DNA of 64,000 nt, taken from assembly GCF_012223425.1 (NCBI RefSeq), contig NZ_CP038799.1:372001-436000 (forward strand), in the 5' to 3' direction. The notes below the pieces were generated by a model. It saw only the letters and a program-made list of their open reading frames with translations. It made no database searches and had not been told where the DNA came from. This DNA comes from Mycolicibacterium frederiksbergense. Its GTDB lineage: Bacteria; Actinomycetota; Actinomycetes; Mycobacteriales; Mycobacteriaceae. Made by a program: the position numbers and the translations under genes. This document shows, one piece after another, positions 8,477 to 17,549 of this stretch; within the stretch, counting starts at the first letter, position 1, and each line of letters starts with the position of its first letter.

Positions 8477-8492
8477 TCGAACATACGTGCGA
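8477..8492 (-). promoter_or_regulatory. LexA SOS-box-like operator of the DUF222/HNH gene
   Basis: TCGAAC-ATAC-GTGCGA matches the mycobacterial SOS box TCGAAC-N4-GTTCGA at 11 of 12 defined positions. It ends 3 bases before the chosen ATG, so the transcript would be leaderless or nearly so. Several M. tuberculosis 13E12-family genes are known members of the LexA regulon, which supports this reading. Confidence 0.75.
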
Positions 8493-8612
8493 CCACCGAC
8501 AAAACGGCCCAGAAAAGTGACCGGTGTGATCAATGGGTCCAAAGAAACTTCTGAGACTGGCCTGTCGCTCGAAAGTCGCTGAAAGCCGGGCATTTTCGCA
8601 CCCGGAAACGTC

Positions 8613-9506
8613 TCAGTTCAGGTGGAGCACCCGCTGCAGAAACACCAGCTGATCCTCGACGGTCTTGTCGAACCACTCGTTGCCCGGCCAGACATCGAAG
8701 TGGTCACAGGCATACCGATGCACCTGCGCCCTGGCCAATTCCGCGGTCTTGGCCACCGCGCCGGCGGGAACGAACCGGTCGAAGTCGCCGATCTGCACCA
8801 ATGCGGGGCACGAAATCCGACGGACCGCAGCCTTGACGTTCATCCGCCCCAACTCCATGCCCACCGAGGAATCGATCTGGTTACGCCAGGTCGGCCCAGC
8901 CATCCCCAGATAGCTCTCGTAGGCCCCGGACAGCGTGAGCGCGCCGGGCTCGCCCGGCCTGCCGACGATCGGCATCAGCGTCGCCGCACCGCCCCGGGCC
9001 ACCGACAGCTTGCTGCGCACCCCGGTCGCGGTCCACCGCAACGCGGTCAGCACATCACGCTCACCGATCGCGGCGCGGCCGGCAGCCAACCCGCTGGTCA
9101 GCGGGGTCAACGCAATCACCGCGGCGATGTCATCCCGGTCACCGGCCACCTGCAAGACATGCCCACCCGACATGGACGCACCCCACAGCGCGATCCTGTC
9201 CTGATCGACACCCGGCAGGTCCGCCACCGCCGCGATCGCGCTGTGGAAGTCGGCCAGCTGGCGTTCCAGCGAGATCGTCTGGCGCGGATGACCTTCGGAG
9301 GATCCGAACCCGCGATAGTCGAACGCGAACACGTCGATACCCGCCGCGGCGAACCGCTCCGCAAACGGTTCCAGCCCGGAATCCTTGGTACCGCCGAATC
9401 CGTGCGCCATCACCACCACCGGCCGCGAATGCTCGCCGGACGCACGGAAATGCCAGGCACTGCAACGTGTTCCGTGTGACGTGAAGGACAGCTCCCGATA
9501 GCTCAT
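8613..9506 (-). CDS. Alpha/beta hydrolase (dienelactone-hydrolase / X-Pro-peptidase-like superfamily)
   Basis: A 297-residue alpha/beta hydrolase. The oxyanion strand is 'VVVMAHGFGGTKD' (about residues 30-42), followed by 'FDYRGFGSSEG'. The nucleophile elbow is 'GASMSGG' (about 106-112), the probable acid Asp is in 'QIGDFDRFVP', and the His is in 'ACDHFDVW' near the C-terminus. It could cleave an ester or lactone. That would suit its place as third gene of an operon headed by an FMO-type monooxygenase, since Baeyer-Villiger oxidation yields esters or lactones; this is inference from position. The ATG overlaps the TetR stop by 4 bases (ATGA). A large N-terminal extension of the open frame is a shadow of the TetR gene. 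Confidence 0.85.
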   Translation of the reverse strand: MSYRELSFTSHGTRCSAWHFRASGEHSRPVVVMAHGFGGTKDSGLEPFAERFAAAGIDVFAFDYRGFGSSEGHPRQTISLERQLADFHSAIAAVADLPGVDQDRIALWGASMSGGHVLQVAGDRDDIAAVIALTPLTSGLAAGRAAIGERDVLTALRWTATGVRSKLSVARGGAATLMPIVGRPGEPGALTLSGAYESYLGMAGPTWRNQIDSSVGMELGRMNVKAAVRRISCPALVQIGDFDRFVPAGAVAKTAELARAQVHRYACDHFDVWPGNEWFDKTVEDQLVFLQRVLHLN

Positions 9507-10102
9507 CGATTCTCTCCATAGATCGAGCTCAACCACACCGCGGCCGCCCCTTCGGTCAGCTGCGCACGCGTCAGCGACCCGCCCAGGATGAACCGCTCCA
9601 GCATCCGGTCGTTGAACTCCAGCAGCACCGCCGCGAGAACCGCTGGTTCGGGCTCGTCGCCGGGCCGCTCTGCCCGGATCAACTCGGCCACCGACGGCAC
9701 GAACGCATCGCGCGCGTGATCCCAGATCTGCCTGACGGTGGCGCTGGAACCGCGGGCTTCCAGCATCGCGCCGAAGACATGGCGGTACCGGTCGCTGCTG
9801 TCGAAGAGCCCGTTCAACATGGTGTCCACCCGTTCGCGCGGCGCGCCGCCGCCGGTGGTGAATTCCTCGTTCACGACAAAGATCTCGGTGACCAGACGCT
9901 CCATGAGGGCCGCGACGGCGGCGGCCTTGTTCTCGAAGTAGAAATAGAACGCCGAGCGCGTGACACCGGCCTGTGCGGTGATCTCGGCGACGTTGATGGC
10001 ATCCAGGCTGGATTCCTGCAGCCATCCGTCCAGTGCATCGAGGATGGCTTCGCGCCGTTCGTCGCTGCGCAGCGACGGCCGGCGATCCGTCGGCGACCTC
10101 AC
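9503..10102 (-). CDS. TetR-family transcriptional regulator of the monooxygenase operon
   Basis: A 199-residue TetR-type repressor. The N-terminal helix-turn-helix is 'INVAEITAQAGVTRSAFYFYFENKAA' region (about residues 37-62), with the typical 'FYFYFENK' recognition-helix end; the remainder is a variable ligand-binding domain with no recognisable signature. The GTG start overlaps the monooxygenase stop by 4 bases (GTGA), and its own stop overlaps the hydrolase start, so it is co-transcribed with them. The likely targets are the two palindromes 20 bp apart in front of this operon, which would give autoregulation. Confidence 0.85.
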   Translation of the reverse strand: MRSPTDRRPSLRSDERREAILDALDGWLQESSLDAINVAEITAQAGVTRSAFYFYFENKAAAVAALMERLVTEIFVVNEEFTTGGGAPRERVDTMLNGLFDSSDRYRHVFGAMLEARGSSATVRQIWDHARDAFVPSVAELIRAERPGDEPEPAVLAAVLLEFNDRMLERFILGGSLTRAQLTEGAAAVWLSSIYGENR

Positions 10103-11439
10103 GCGGGTACCGACACGGGGCGCGACGCCGCACGCTTGATCCCGGCCGGGATCTCCTTGGTGCGGATATCGTGCTCGTAGTAGAAGTAGTCCACCTGCTG
10201 GGTGTGTCGGGCCCGGTTGGTGCAGTGCCCGGCGTGCAGTTGCTGATCGGCGTCGATCACCCGCTCCATCTCATCGGCCGCCGGCAGCGCGTACCTCCCG
10301 GCGGCGTAGGCCGCCAGCAGCCGCGACTGGCATTCCACGAACGGGAACAGCGTCGGAATGGCCTGCGCGAAACCGATGAAGACCAGATCCTCGAAGCCCG
10401 GCTTGAACATCCGCTTGTACAAGCGGATGTTGTTCTCGGGCGCGCTGATCAGATCGGGATCGAAGAACGGGAAGGTGATGTTGTATCCGGTGGCGTAGAT
10501 GATGACATCGAACACGTCCGATGTCCCGTCGTCGAAGTGCACGGTGTCCCCGTCCAGCAGCGTGACATTCGGCTTCGGGATCACGTCGCCGGAACCCAGC
10601 CGCAGCGGTAGTTCGACCGATTGGGTCGGGTGTGCCTCGAACAGTTTGTGATTGGCCGGAGGTAGGCCGTACTTGGTGGGATCCGCGCCCACCAGGGGGG
10701 CGAATGCCTGCGCGGCCTTGCGCTGCCAGGACAGTGGCAGGTACGGCGTCGTCTTGAAGATCTTGTCCCCGGGTTGCCCGGCAAGGTATTTCGGGACGAT
10801 CCAGGCACTCGACCGCGTCGACAGCGTCACCTTGTTCTGCATTGCCTTCGACGAGAGTTCGACGGTGATATCGGCGGCGCTGTTTCCGATGCCGATGACG
10901 AGAATGCGCTTGCCGGTCAGCGCCAGCGGGGTCTGCGGATCGATGTAGTGGTGCGAATGGATCGATTCACCGGTGAAGGTGCCGGGAAACTCGGCCCACC
11001 GCGCGTCCCAGTGATGTCCGTTGCCGACGACGAGCAGATCGAACTCCCGCTCGGTGCCGGACTGGTCCTCGATCAGCCAGCCACCACCGTCGCGCCGGCG
11101 GGCGTGGCGTACCGCGTTGTTGAACTCGATGTTCTCCAACAGGCCGAAAGCCTCGGCATAGGAGTCCAGGTAGTCCTTGATATCGCTGTGGTGCGGGAAC
11201 GAGGGAAAGTGGCGGGGCACCGGAAAGTCCTTGAAAGACAACCGATGCTTGGAGGTGTCGATGTGCAGTGACCGGTAGGCGCTGCTCAACCCGTTGGGGT
11301 TGCCGAACGCCCAGTTGCCGCCGATGCGGTCGGAGATCTCGAAGGTCGTGTACGGAACGCGATAGTCCTTGAGCATCTTGCCGGCGGTCAACCCGCTGAT
11401 ACCTGCACCGATGACCGCTGTACGCGGCAGGGTTCGCAT
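10099..11439 (-). CDS. FAD/NADPH-dependent flavin-containing monooxygenase (FMO / Baeyer-Villiger type)
   Basis: A 446-residue class B flavoprotein monooxygenase. FAD is bound by 'GAGISG' (residues 11-16). The FMO signature appears as 'FTGESIHSHHYID' (about 155-167), close to FxGxxxHxxxY, and the NADPH site is 'IGIGNSAAD' (about 175-183). Such enzymes oxygenate soft nucleophiles (N, S) or insert oxygen next to ketones. With a hydrolase and TetR gene co-transcribed behind it, Baeyer-Villiger use on a ketone intermediate is attractive but unproven. ATG 11439 is chosen because GAGGAG lies 9 bases upstream; ATG 11445 would be only 3 bases from it. The promoter carries tandem palindromes. Confidence 0.88.
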   Translation of the reverse strand: MRTLPRTAVIGAGISGLTAGKMLKDYRVPYTTFEISDRIGGNWAFGNPNGLSSAYRSLHIDTSKHRLSFKDFPVPRHFPSFPHHSDIKDYLDSYAEAFGLLENIEFNNAVRHARRRDGGGWLIEDQSGTEREFDLLVVGNGHHWDARWAEFPGTFTGESIHSHHYIDPQTPLALTGKRILVIGIGNSAADITVELSSKAMQNKVTLSTRSSAWIVPKYLAGQPGDKIFKTTPYLPLSWQRKAAQAFAPLVGADPTKYGLPPANHKLFEAHPTQSVELPLRLGSGDVIPKPNVTLLDGDTVHFDDGTSDVFDVIIYATGYNITFPFFDPDLISAPENNIRLYKRMFKPGFEDLVFIGFAQAIPTLFPFVECQSRLLAAYAAGRYALPAADEMERVIDADQQLHAGHCTNRARHTQQVDYFYYEHDIRTKEIPAGIKRAASRPVSVPA

Positions 11440-11471
11440 CACCATCACTCCTCGTGTCACTGTGATGGGCG

Positions 11472-11500
11472 ACACTACCGAGGGTTCTGACGCGCGTCAA
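11472..11500 (-). promoter_or_regulatory. Probable SigA-type promoter of the monooxygenase operon
   Basis: Read on the minus strand: TTGACG (-35, bases 11500-11495), 17-base spacer, TAGTGT (-10, bases 11477-11472). Transcription would start near 11465, giving a leader of about 25 bases containing GAGGAG. The -35 is embedded in the proximal palindrome, so operator binding would block RNA polymerase. Confidence 0.55.
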
Positions 11501-11519
11501 TAACTACTGACGTACGTCA
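11488..11519. promoter_or_regulatory. Tandem 12-bp palindromic operators
   Basis: Two perfect palindromes, TGACGCGCGTCA (11488-11499) and TGACGTACGTCA (11508-11519), share TGACG-N2-CGTCA and have centres exactly 20 bp apart, about two helical turns, so both face the same side of DNA. The distal copy overlaps the stop codon of the GntR gene. The TetR regulator of the operon is the best candidate ligand; the adjacent GntR protein is the alternative. Confidence 0.7.
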
Positions 11520-12200
11520 AATCGGGCGGATAACCCCCAGCTTGGTGAGGTGCTCGCACAGCGGCGCAACCCCGATGGTGAAGTGTTCGGCCATCGCCGC
11601 GCGGGCCGCATCGGCGTCGCCACGCTCGAAGGCCGCGATCACCCGGCGGTGATCCCTGATCGACTGAGCGGGCCACCCATCGAGGGTCGGGAACACCGAT
11701 TCCGGCTGGTAGCGGGTGATACCCGACATGAACTGGGTGAGCTTGGGTGAGTCGGCCGCCACGTTGATCAGCCGGTGATACTCGTGATTGAGCCGCACCG
11801 TGCGGTCCGAATCAGGCTGCTCGTAGGCCCGCTCCAGCTGGTCCTGGATCGTCTTCAGCTCGGAAAGTTGTTCGGCGCTGATGTTCTCGGCGGCTCTGGC
11901 CGCCAGCTCTCCCCCGACGTAGGCCTGCACATTGGCGACATCGGCAAGGTCGCGCGCGGTGAATTCGAGCACCATGAAGCCGCGGCGCGGATGCTGCACC
12001 AGCAGACCCTCGGCCCGCAGGTTCAGCAGTGCCTCGCGCACCGGGGTGACGCTGATGCCGAGGTCGACGGCCAGCTGGTCCAGCCGTAGATACTCCCCCG
12101 CCGGGTAGGTGCCGTCGAAGATCCGGCGACGGACCACGCGGGCGACATCATCGGAGAGTTGCGGCCGGACCGCGAACTCGGCGTCAGACCCGGTACTCAT
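11517..12200 (-). CDS. GntR-family regulator (FadR/FCD subfamily)
   Basis: A 227-residue regulator. The winged helix spans about residues 15-75 ('RRRIFDGTYPAGEYLRLDQLA', then 'LGISVTPVREAL.LRAEGLL'), as in GntR proteins, and is followed by an all-helical FCD ligand-binding domain with 'HEYHRLI' and later His residues suited to metal binding. Members usually sense organic acids or acyl-CoA-like metabolites. It is the last gene of the SDR-thiolase-dehydrogenase operon; its ATG lies 17 bases inside the dehydrogenase gene. It is a candidate regulator of that operon through the 27-bp palindrome ahead of the SDR gene. Confidence 0.88.
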   Translation of the reverse strand: MSTGSDAEFAVRPQLSDDVARVVRRRIFDGTYPAGEYLRLDQLAVDLGISVTPVREALLNLRAEGLLVQHPRRGFMVLEFTARDLADVANVQAYVGGELAARAAENISAEQLSELKTIQDQLERAYEQPDSDRTVRLNHEYHRLINVAADSPKLTQFMSGITRYQPESVFPTLDGWPAQSIRDHRRVIAAFERGDADAARAAMAEHFTIGVAPLCEHLTKLGVIRPI

Positions 12201-13386
12201 CCAGCAGATTCTTGCTGATGATGGTCTTCTGGATCTCGCTGGTGCCCTCGCCGATCAACAGGAAAGGGGCGTCGCGCATCAACCGTTCGATCTCGTACTC
12301 CTTGGAGTAGCCGTAGCCACCGTGGATCCGGAAGCTCTGCTGCGTGACCTCCGCGCAGTACTCGCTGGCCAGGTACTTGGCCATCCCGGACGCGACGTCG
12401 TTGCGATCGCCGGAGTCCTTGAGCCGTGCCGCGTGCACCATCATCAGATGCGCAGCCTCGACCTTGGTGGCCATCTCGGCGAGCTGGAACGCGATCGCCT
12501 GGTGTCCGGCGATCGGCTTGCCGAACGTCTCCCGTTGCTGCGCATAGCGAATCGCCAGCTCGAACGCCCGCAGTGCGACGCCACACGCGCGCGCCGACAC
12601 GTTGACCCGGCCGACCTCGACACCGTCCATCATCTGGAAGAAGCCCTTGCCCGGAAGTTCGCCGAGCACGTCCCCGGCACCGGCGCGGTAGCCGTCGAAG
12701 ATCAGTTCGGTGGTGTCGATGCCCTTGTAGCCCAGCTTGTCGAGCTTGCCCGGAATGGTCAGCCCCGGCAGCACCTCACCGAATCCGGCCGGCTTCTCGA
12801 TCAGGAACGCGGTCAGGTTGCGGTGTGGTTTATCCGCTCCCTCATCGGTTTTCACCAGCGCGGCCACCAAGGTCGAACTGCCCCCGTTGGTCAGCCACAT
12901 CTTCTGCCCGGTGATCACATAGGCTGCGTCCGCTCCGGAGCCCTCGCGCACACCCCGGGTACGGATCGCCGCGACATCGGAGCCCAACTCGGGCTCCGAC
13001 ATCGAGAACGCGCCGCGCACCTCGCCGGTCGCCATCCGCGGCAGATAGTGCTGCTTCTGTGCGTCGGTACCGTGCTGACGAATCATGTAGGCGACGATGA
13101 AATGCGTGTTGATGACCCCGGATACGCTCATCCAGCCGCGGGCCAGTTCCTCCACGCACAGCGCGTAGGTCAGCAGTGATTCACCCAGGCCGCCGTACTC
13201 CTCGGGGATCATCAGACCGAACAGGCCCATCTCGCGCATCTGGTCGACGATGTGCTGCGGGTAGGTGTCGGAGTGCTCCAGCTCCTGCGCGTTCGGGATG
13301 ATCTCCCTGTCCACGAACTGGCGCACGGTGGCCACGATTTCGGTCTGCACGTCGGTGAGGCCGGGAGTGTGTGCCAATCTAGTCAT
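12184..13386 (-). CDS. Acyl-CoA dehydrogenase (FadE-like)
   Basis: A 400-residue FAD-dependent acyl-CoA dehydrogenase of normal length. The signatures are 'EEYGGLG' in the N-terminal helical domain, 'SMSEPELGSDVAAI' and 'KMWLTNGG' for FAD/substrate binding, 'QQRETFGKPI' in the C-terminal domain, and the catalytic base in 'IGEGTSEIQ' (Glu about residue 380). It should introduce an alpha,beta double bond in an acyl-CoA and pass electrons to ETF. It lies 33 bases after the thiolase gene and overlaps the GntR gene, so dehydrogenation, thiolysis and ketoacyl reduction or oxidation steps are produced together. Confidence 0.92.
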   Translation of the reverse strand: MTRLAHTPGLTDVQTEIVATVRQFVDREIIPNAQELEHSDTYPQHIVDQMREMGLFGLMIPEEYGGLGESLLTYALCVEELARGWMSVSGVINTHFIVAYMIRQHGTDAQKQHYLPRMATGEVRGAFSMSEPELGSDVAAIRTRGVREGSGADAAYVITGQKMWLTNGGSSTLVAALVKTDEGADKPHRNLTAFLIEKPAGFGEVLPGLTIPGKLDKLGYKGIDTTELIFDGYRAGAGDVLGELPGKGFFQMMDGVEVGRVNVSARACGVALRAFELAIRYAQQRETFGKPIAGHQAIAFQLAEMATKVEAAHLMMVHAARLKDSGDRNDVASGMAKYLASEYCAEVTQQSFRIHGGYGYSKEYEIERLMRDAPFLLIGEGTSEIQKTIISKNLLDEYRV

Positions 13387-13419
13387 GGGCGATCCCGCTC
13401 CGCTTCTCGCTGGTCATAG

Positions 13420-14628
13420 CTAAGTCCGTTCGAATACGGCGGCCAGGCCCTGGCCGCCACCGATGCACATGGTTTCCAGCCCGTAGCGGGCGCCGCGAAG
13501 TTCGAGTTCCCGCGCGAGGGTGGCGAGCATCCGGCCGCCGGTCGCGCCGACAGGATGCCCGAGTGAGATGCCGGATCCGCGGACGTTGGTGCGGTCGAAA
13601 TCGGCGTCGGTGAACTGCCATTCGCGGGTGCAGGCCAACGCCTGGGCGGCGAATGCCTCGTTCAGTTCGATGAGGTCGATATCCGAAAGCGACAACCCCG
13701 CTTTGGCCAATGCTCGTTCGGTCGCCGGCACCGGTCCGATGCCCATGATGTTGGGCGCCACCCCGGCCACGCCCCAGGACACCAGCCGGACAAGGGGTTT
13801 GAGGCCGAGCTCGGCGGCACGTTCGGGTGTGGTGACGATGCACATGGATGCTGCGTCGTTCTGCCCACTGGAGTTGCCCGCGGTCACGGTGGCCTCGGGG
13901 TCGCTCTTGCCCAGCACCGGGCGCAGCTTGCTCAGCGCTTCGACCGTGGTGTCCGCGCGCGGGTGTTCGTCGGTATCGATCACCTCGGAGCCTTTTCGGG
14001 ATGTCACCGTCACCGGGATGATCTCCTCGGCGAGTACGCCGCTGCGCTGGGCGGCGACGGCCTTCTGGTGCGAGCGCACCGCGAGTTCGTCCTGTTCGGT
14101 CCGCGAGATGGCGTACTGGCGGCGCAGATTCTCGGCGGTCTCCAGCATCCCGCCGGGCACCGGATAATGCTTGCCGCCGGCCGTGGTGCGGCCACGGGCG
14201 AGCCCGTCGTGCACCGTCACTCCACCGCGCGACCCGCCCCACCGCATATCGGTGGAATGAAAGGCCACGTTGCTCATCGATTCGGCGCCGCCGGCGATGA
14301 CCAGGTCGTTGTTACCGCTCGCCACCTGCATACAGGCCTGGATGACGGCCTGCAGGCCGGATCCGCAACGCCGGTCGAGCTGCATGCCGGGCACGGTGAT
14401 CGGCAGACCGGCGTCCAATGCGACGACCCGTCCGATCGCCGGGGCCTCACTGGAGGGATAGCAGTGCCCCAGGATCACATCCTGGACGGCATCGGCGGGA
14501 ATTCCGGTGCGTTGCAACAGACCCTGCAGCGCCGCAACGCCCAGGTCGACGGCGGTCAGGGATTGGAACATCCCGCCGTAGCGGCCGATCGGGGTACGGA
14601 CCGGCTCGCAGATCACAGCATCCGACAT
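13420..14628 (-). CDS. Acetyl-CoA acyltransferase (thiolase)
   Basis: A 402-residue thiolase. The nucleophilic Cys is Cys88 in 'LDRRCGSGLQA'; the other catalytic elements are 'NEAFA' (about residue 320), the His in 'GHPVGATGGR', and the second Cys in 'CIGGGQG' near the C-terminus. It would cleave a 3-ketoacyl-CoA with CoA, ending a round of beta-oxidation, or run in reverse. The ATG is separated from the SDR stop by a single base, so the two are translationally coupled; the SDR may be the matching 3-hydroxyacyl-CoA dehydrogenase. Confidence 0.93.
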   Translation of the reverse strand: MSDAVICEPVRTPIGRYGGMFQSLTAVDLGVAALQGLLQRTGIPADAVQDVILGHCYPSSEAPAIGRVVALDAGLPITVPGMQLDRRCGSGLQAVIQACMQVASGNNDLVIAGGAESMSNVAFHSTDMRWGGSRGGVTVHDGLARGRTTAGGKHYPVPGGMLETAENLRRQYAISRTEQDELAVRSHQKAVAAQRSGVLAEEIIPVTVTSRKGSEVIDTDEHPRADTTVEALSKLRPVLGKSDPEATVTAGNSSGQNDAASMCIVTTPERAAELGLKPLVRLVSWGVAGVAPNIMGIGPVPATERALAKAGLSLSDIDLIELNEAFAAQALACTREWQFTDADFDRTNVRGSGISLGHPVGATGGRMLATLARELELRGARYGLETMCIGGGQGLAAVFERT

Positions 14629-14629
14629 G

Positions 14630-15370
14630 TCAGATGTGCCGCCCGCCGGTCACTTCGAGCACCGTGCCGGTCATATACGAGGACAGATCCGAGGCCAGGA
14701 ACAGGGCCACGGAGGCGACCTCGCTGGGCTCCCCGGCGCGGGCCATCGGGATTTCAGCCAGCTTCTGGTCCCAGATCCGCTGCGGCATGGCCTCGGTCAT
14801 CGCCGAGCGGATGAGGCCGGGTTGGATGGCATTGACCCGGACACCCAGGTGGGCGATCTCCTTGGCGGCAGCCTTGGTGAGTCCGACGATGCCGGCCTTG
14901 GCCGCGGAGTAGTTGGTCTGCCCGATCAGTCCGACCTTGCCCGAGATCGACGAGATGTTGACGATGGCACCGCTTTTCGCCTCACGCATGATGTTCGCGG
15001 CCAGCCGGGTGCCGTTCCACGAACCCTTGAGGTGCACCGAGACAACCTGGTCGAACTGCTCCTCGGTCATCTTGCGCATGGTCGCGTCACGGGTGATGCC
15101 CGCATTGTTGACCATGACGTCAAGGCTGCCGAAGGTGTCCACGGCGGCGCCGACGAGCGCTTGCACCTGGCCCGCATCGGTGACATCGCAGCTGACCGCC
15201 TTGGCCACGGCGGAACCGCCGAGCGCGGTGACGGCGGCGTCGGTGGCCGCCGGATTCAGGTCACCGAGCACCACCCGGGCGCCCTCGGCGACGAACCTCT
15301 CGGCGATCGCGAACCCGATTCCCTGCGCACCGCCGGTGATCACCGCGGTCCGACCGTCGAGCAGACCCAT
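14630..15370 (-). CDS. Short-chain dehydrogenase/reductase (FabG-like, 3-hydroxyacyl-CoA dehydrogenase candidate)
   Basis: A 246-residue classical SDR. The cofactor motif 'TGGAQGIG' is at residues 12-19, 'NNAG' at 88-91, and the catalytic Ser141, Tyr154 and Lys158 ('YSAAK') are all present. Asp37 after the second strand ('LGDLNP') suggests preference for NAD(H), which would fit an oxidative hydroxyacyl-CoA dehydrogenase in degradation. ATG 15370 is used: AGGAAGG lies upstream, and the long frame beyond it is an antisense shadow of the divergent dehydrogenase gene. It is the first gene of the minus-strand operon. Confidence 0.9.
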   Translation of the reverse strand: MGLLDGRTAVITGGAQGIGFAIAERFVAEGARVVLGDLNPAATDAAVTALGGSAVAKAVSCDVTDAGQVQALVGAAVDTFGSLDVMVNNAGITRDATMRKMTEEQFDQVVSVHLKGSWNGTRLAANIMREAKSGAIVNISSISGKVGLIGQTNYSAAKAGIVGLTKAAAKEIAHLGVRVNAIQPGLIRSAMTEAMPQRIWDQKLAEIPMARAGEPSEVASVALFLASDLSSYMTGTVLEVTGGRHI

Positions 15371-15405
15371 GGGAGCCCATCCCTTCCTGAAGCCAGAACT
15401 GGTCC

Positions 15406-15432
15406 ATACATAAAATATGATATTTCTTGTAT
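15406..15432. promoter_or_regulatory. 27-bp AT-rich imperfect palindrome between divergent SDR and acyl-CoA dehydrogenase genes
   Basis: Centred on G15419, outer arms ATACA / TGTAT and inner arms AAATAT / ATATTT pair perfectly; 11 of 13 positions are symmetric. It sits in the 108-bp divergent promoter region, 36 bases from the SDR start and 46 from the dehydrogenase start, so one bound protein could control both directions. The GntR protein of the operon is the nearest candidate. Confidence 0.65.
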
Positions 15433-15478
15433 CAAACCACCCCTTGAGGTGATCGCACCAATTCAGGAGAGCCCGCCG

Positions 15479-16683
<1,205 letters not shown>

Positions 16684-16696
<13 letters not shown>

Positions 16697-17136
16697 CGCA
16701 CGATCGACTCTGCCACCGCTGCAGGCTTTTCCGAGCCTTCGATCTCGACGGTGATGGTGACCGTCGACTGGGCGGCGCCTTCGAGCGCCGTCACATCGGT
16801 GACCACGGCGCGGGCCCGCACCTTGGCCCCCACTTTCACCGGCGTGATGAAGCGGACCTTGTTGTACCCATAGTTGACCGCCAGCGAGATGCCCTCCACC
16901 CGGTAGAGGTGATGGCTGAAATACGGCAGCAGTGACAGGGTCAGCAGACCGTGGGCGATGGTGCCGCCGAAGGGGCCGTCGGCGGCACGTTCGGGATCGA
17001 CGTGGATCCACTGGCGATCTTCTGTTGCTTCGGCAAATTTGTTCACCCGGTCCTGGCCGATCTCCAGCCACTCCGTCGGACCCAACTCGGCCCCTTTGGC
17101 CCCCACCAGTTCATCGAGATTTTTGAAAACCTGCAC
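16684..17136 (-). CDS. MaoC-like (R)-specific enoyl-CoA hydratase (HtdZ/Rv0130-like)
   Basis: A 150-residue single hotdog protein with the hydratase-2 motif 'DRQWIHVDPERA', giving Asp40 and His45, the positions known to be catalytic in M. tuberculosis Rv0130, and the overhanging segment 'GPFGGTIAHG'. It would add water to a trans-2-enoyl-CoA to give the (R)-hydroxy product. GTG 17136 is preferred over ATG 17157 because AAGGAGG lies immediately upstream and the resulting numbering matches Rv0130. It probably supplies the hydration step for the neighbouring dehydrogenases, thiolase and SDR, which lack a dedicated hydratase in their operon. Confidence 0.88.
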
Positions 17137-17172
17137 CGCTCCTCCTTCGGTCACCATGTCGATTTTTCCCAT

Positions 17173-17181
17173 CCATACATA
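17173..17181 (-). promoter_or_regulatory. Nonamer shared with the SDR operon promoter
   Basis: Read on the minus strand as TATGTATGG, 36 bases ahead of the MaoC start. The identical nonamer lies on the same strand at 15412-15404, 33 bases ahead of the SDR start, inside and next to the 27-bp palindrome. Similar spacing suggests a shared -10 region or half-operator, linking MaoC to the SDR operon. Confidence 0.4.
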
Positions 17182-17549
17182 GCGCGTCATCGACGGGCGT
17201 CGGGCACCGGGTCGCCGATCACCGGATCGACATGACCATGAAAAGGTAGCGAATGGCAGACACGGTGCCTTCGACATGATCGATTGAGAAAACTCTTTCG
17301 TCGCTGATTGGTATTTGCCATCACTTACGCCAGCGACAATTTTTATGAAGTTAGCCACTATTAACTTGTTTGCCGCGAAATTGCTAGAAACCCGCATATG
17401 CGAAGTTGGCAACGAGTTGTCAGGAACGGCAATAAATTGCCGCTGGTATATCCCCTGGATATGGCGATACTTAACTGCACTATTTGAAATTACCTCAGGA
17501 ACGTACCCGCTCGGGGCAACGTTCCGGCAACTGATCGGTGGGCCTGGGA
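17182..17549. other. AT-rich intergenic region without convincing genes
   Basis: About 370 bases, far richer in A+T than the surroundings, especially 17280-17490. Both flanking genes are transcribed away from it. It holds small dyads: CGCATATGCG (17393-17402), CGGCAAT-AA-ATTGCCG (17427-17442) and GGAACGT-N14-ACGTTCC (17498-17525). Open frames inside lack coding character (many rare codons, no family resemblance). It may be a regulatory region, or remnant of imported DNA. Confidence 0.6.
17498..17525. promoter_or_regulatory. Inverted repeat ahead of the hypothetical acyltransferase-like gene
   Basis: GGAACGT (17498-17504) and ACGTTCC (17519-17525) form perfect 7-bp arms separated by 14 bases, ending 24 bases before the ATG at 17550. 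The arm spacing (centres 21 bp apart) places both half-sites on one face of the helix. Confidence 0.45.

Noticed and set aside
8613..10133. A fused TetR-hydrolase protein read as one long frame
   Set aside because: The N-terminal part is the TetR gene read in the wrong frame; the real TetR frame overlaps the hydrolase ATG by four bases.
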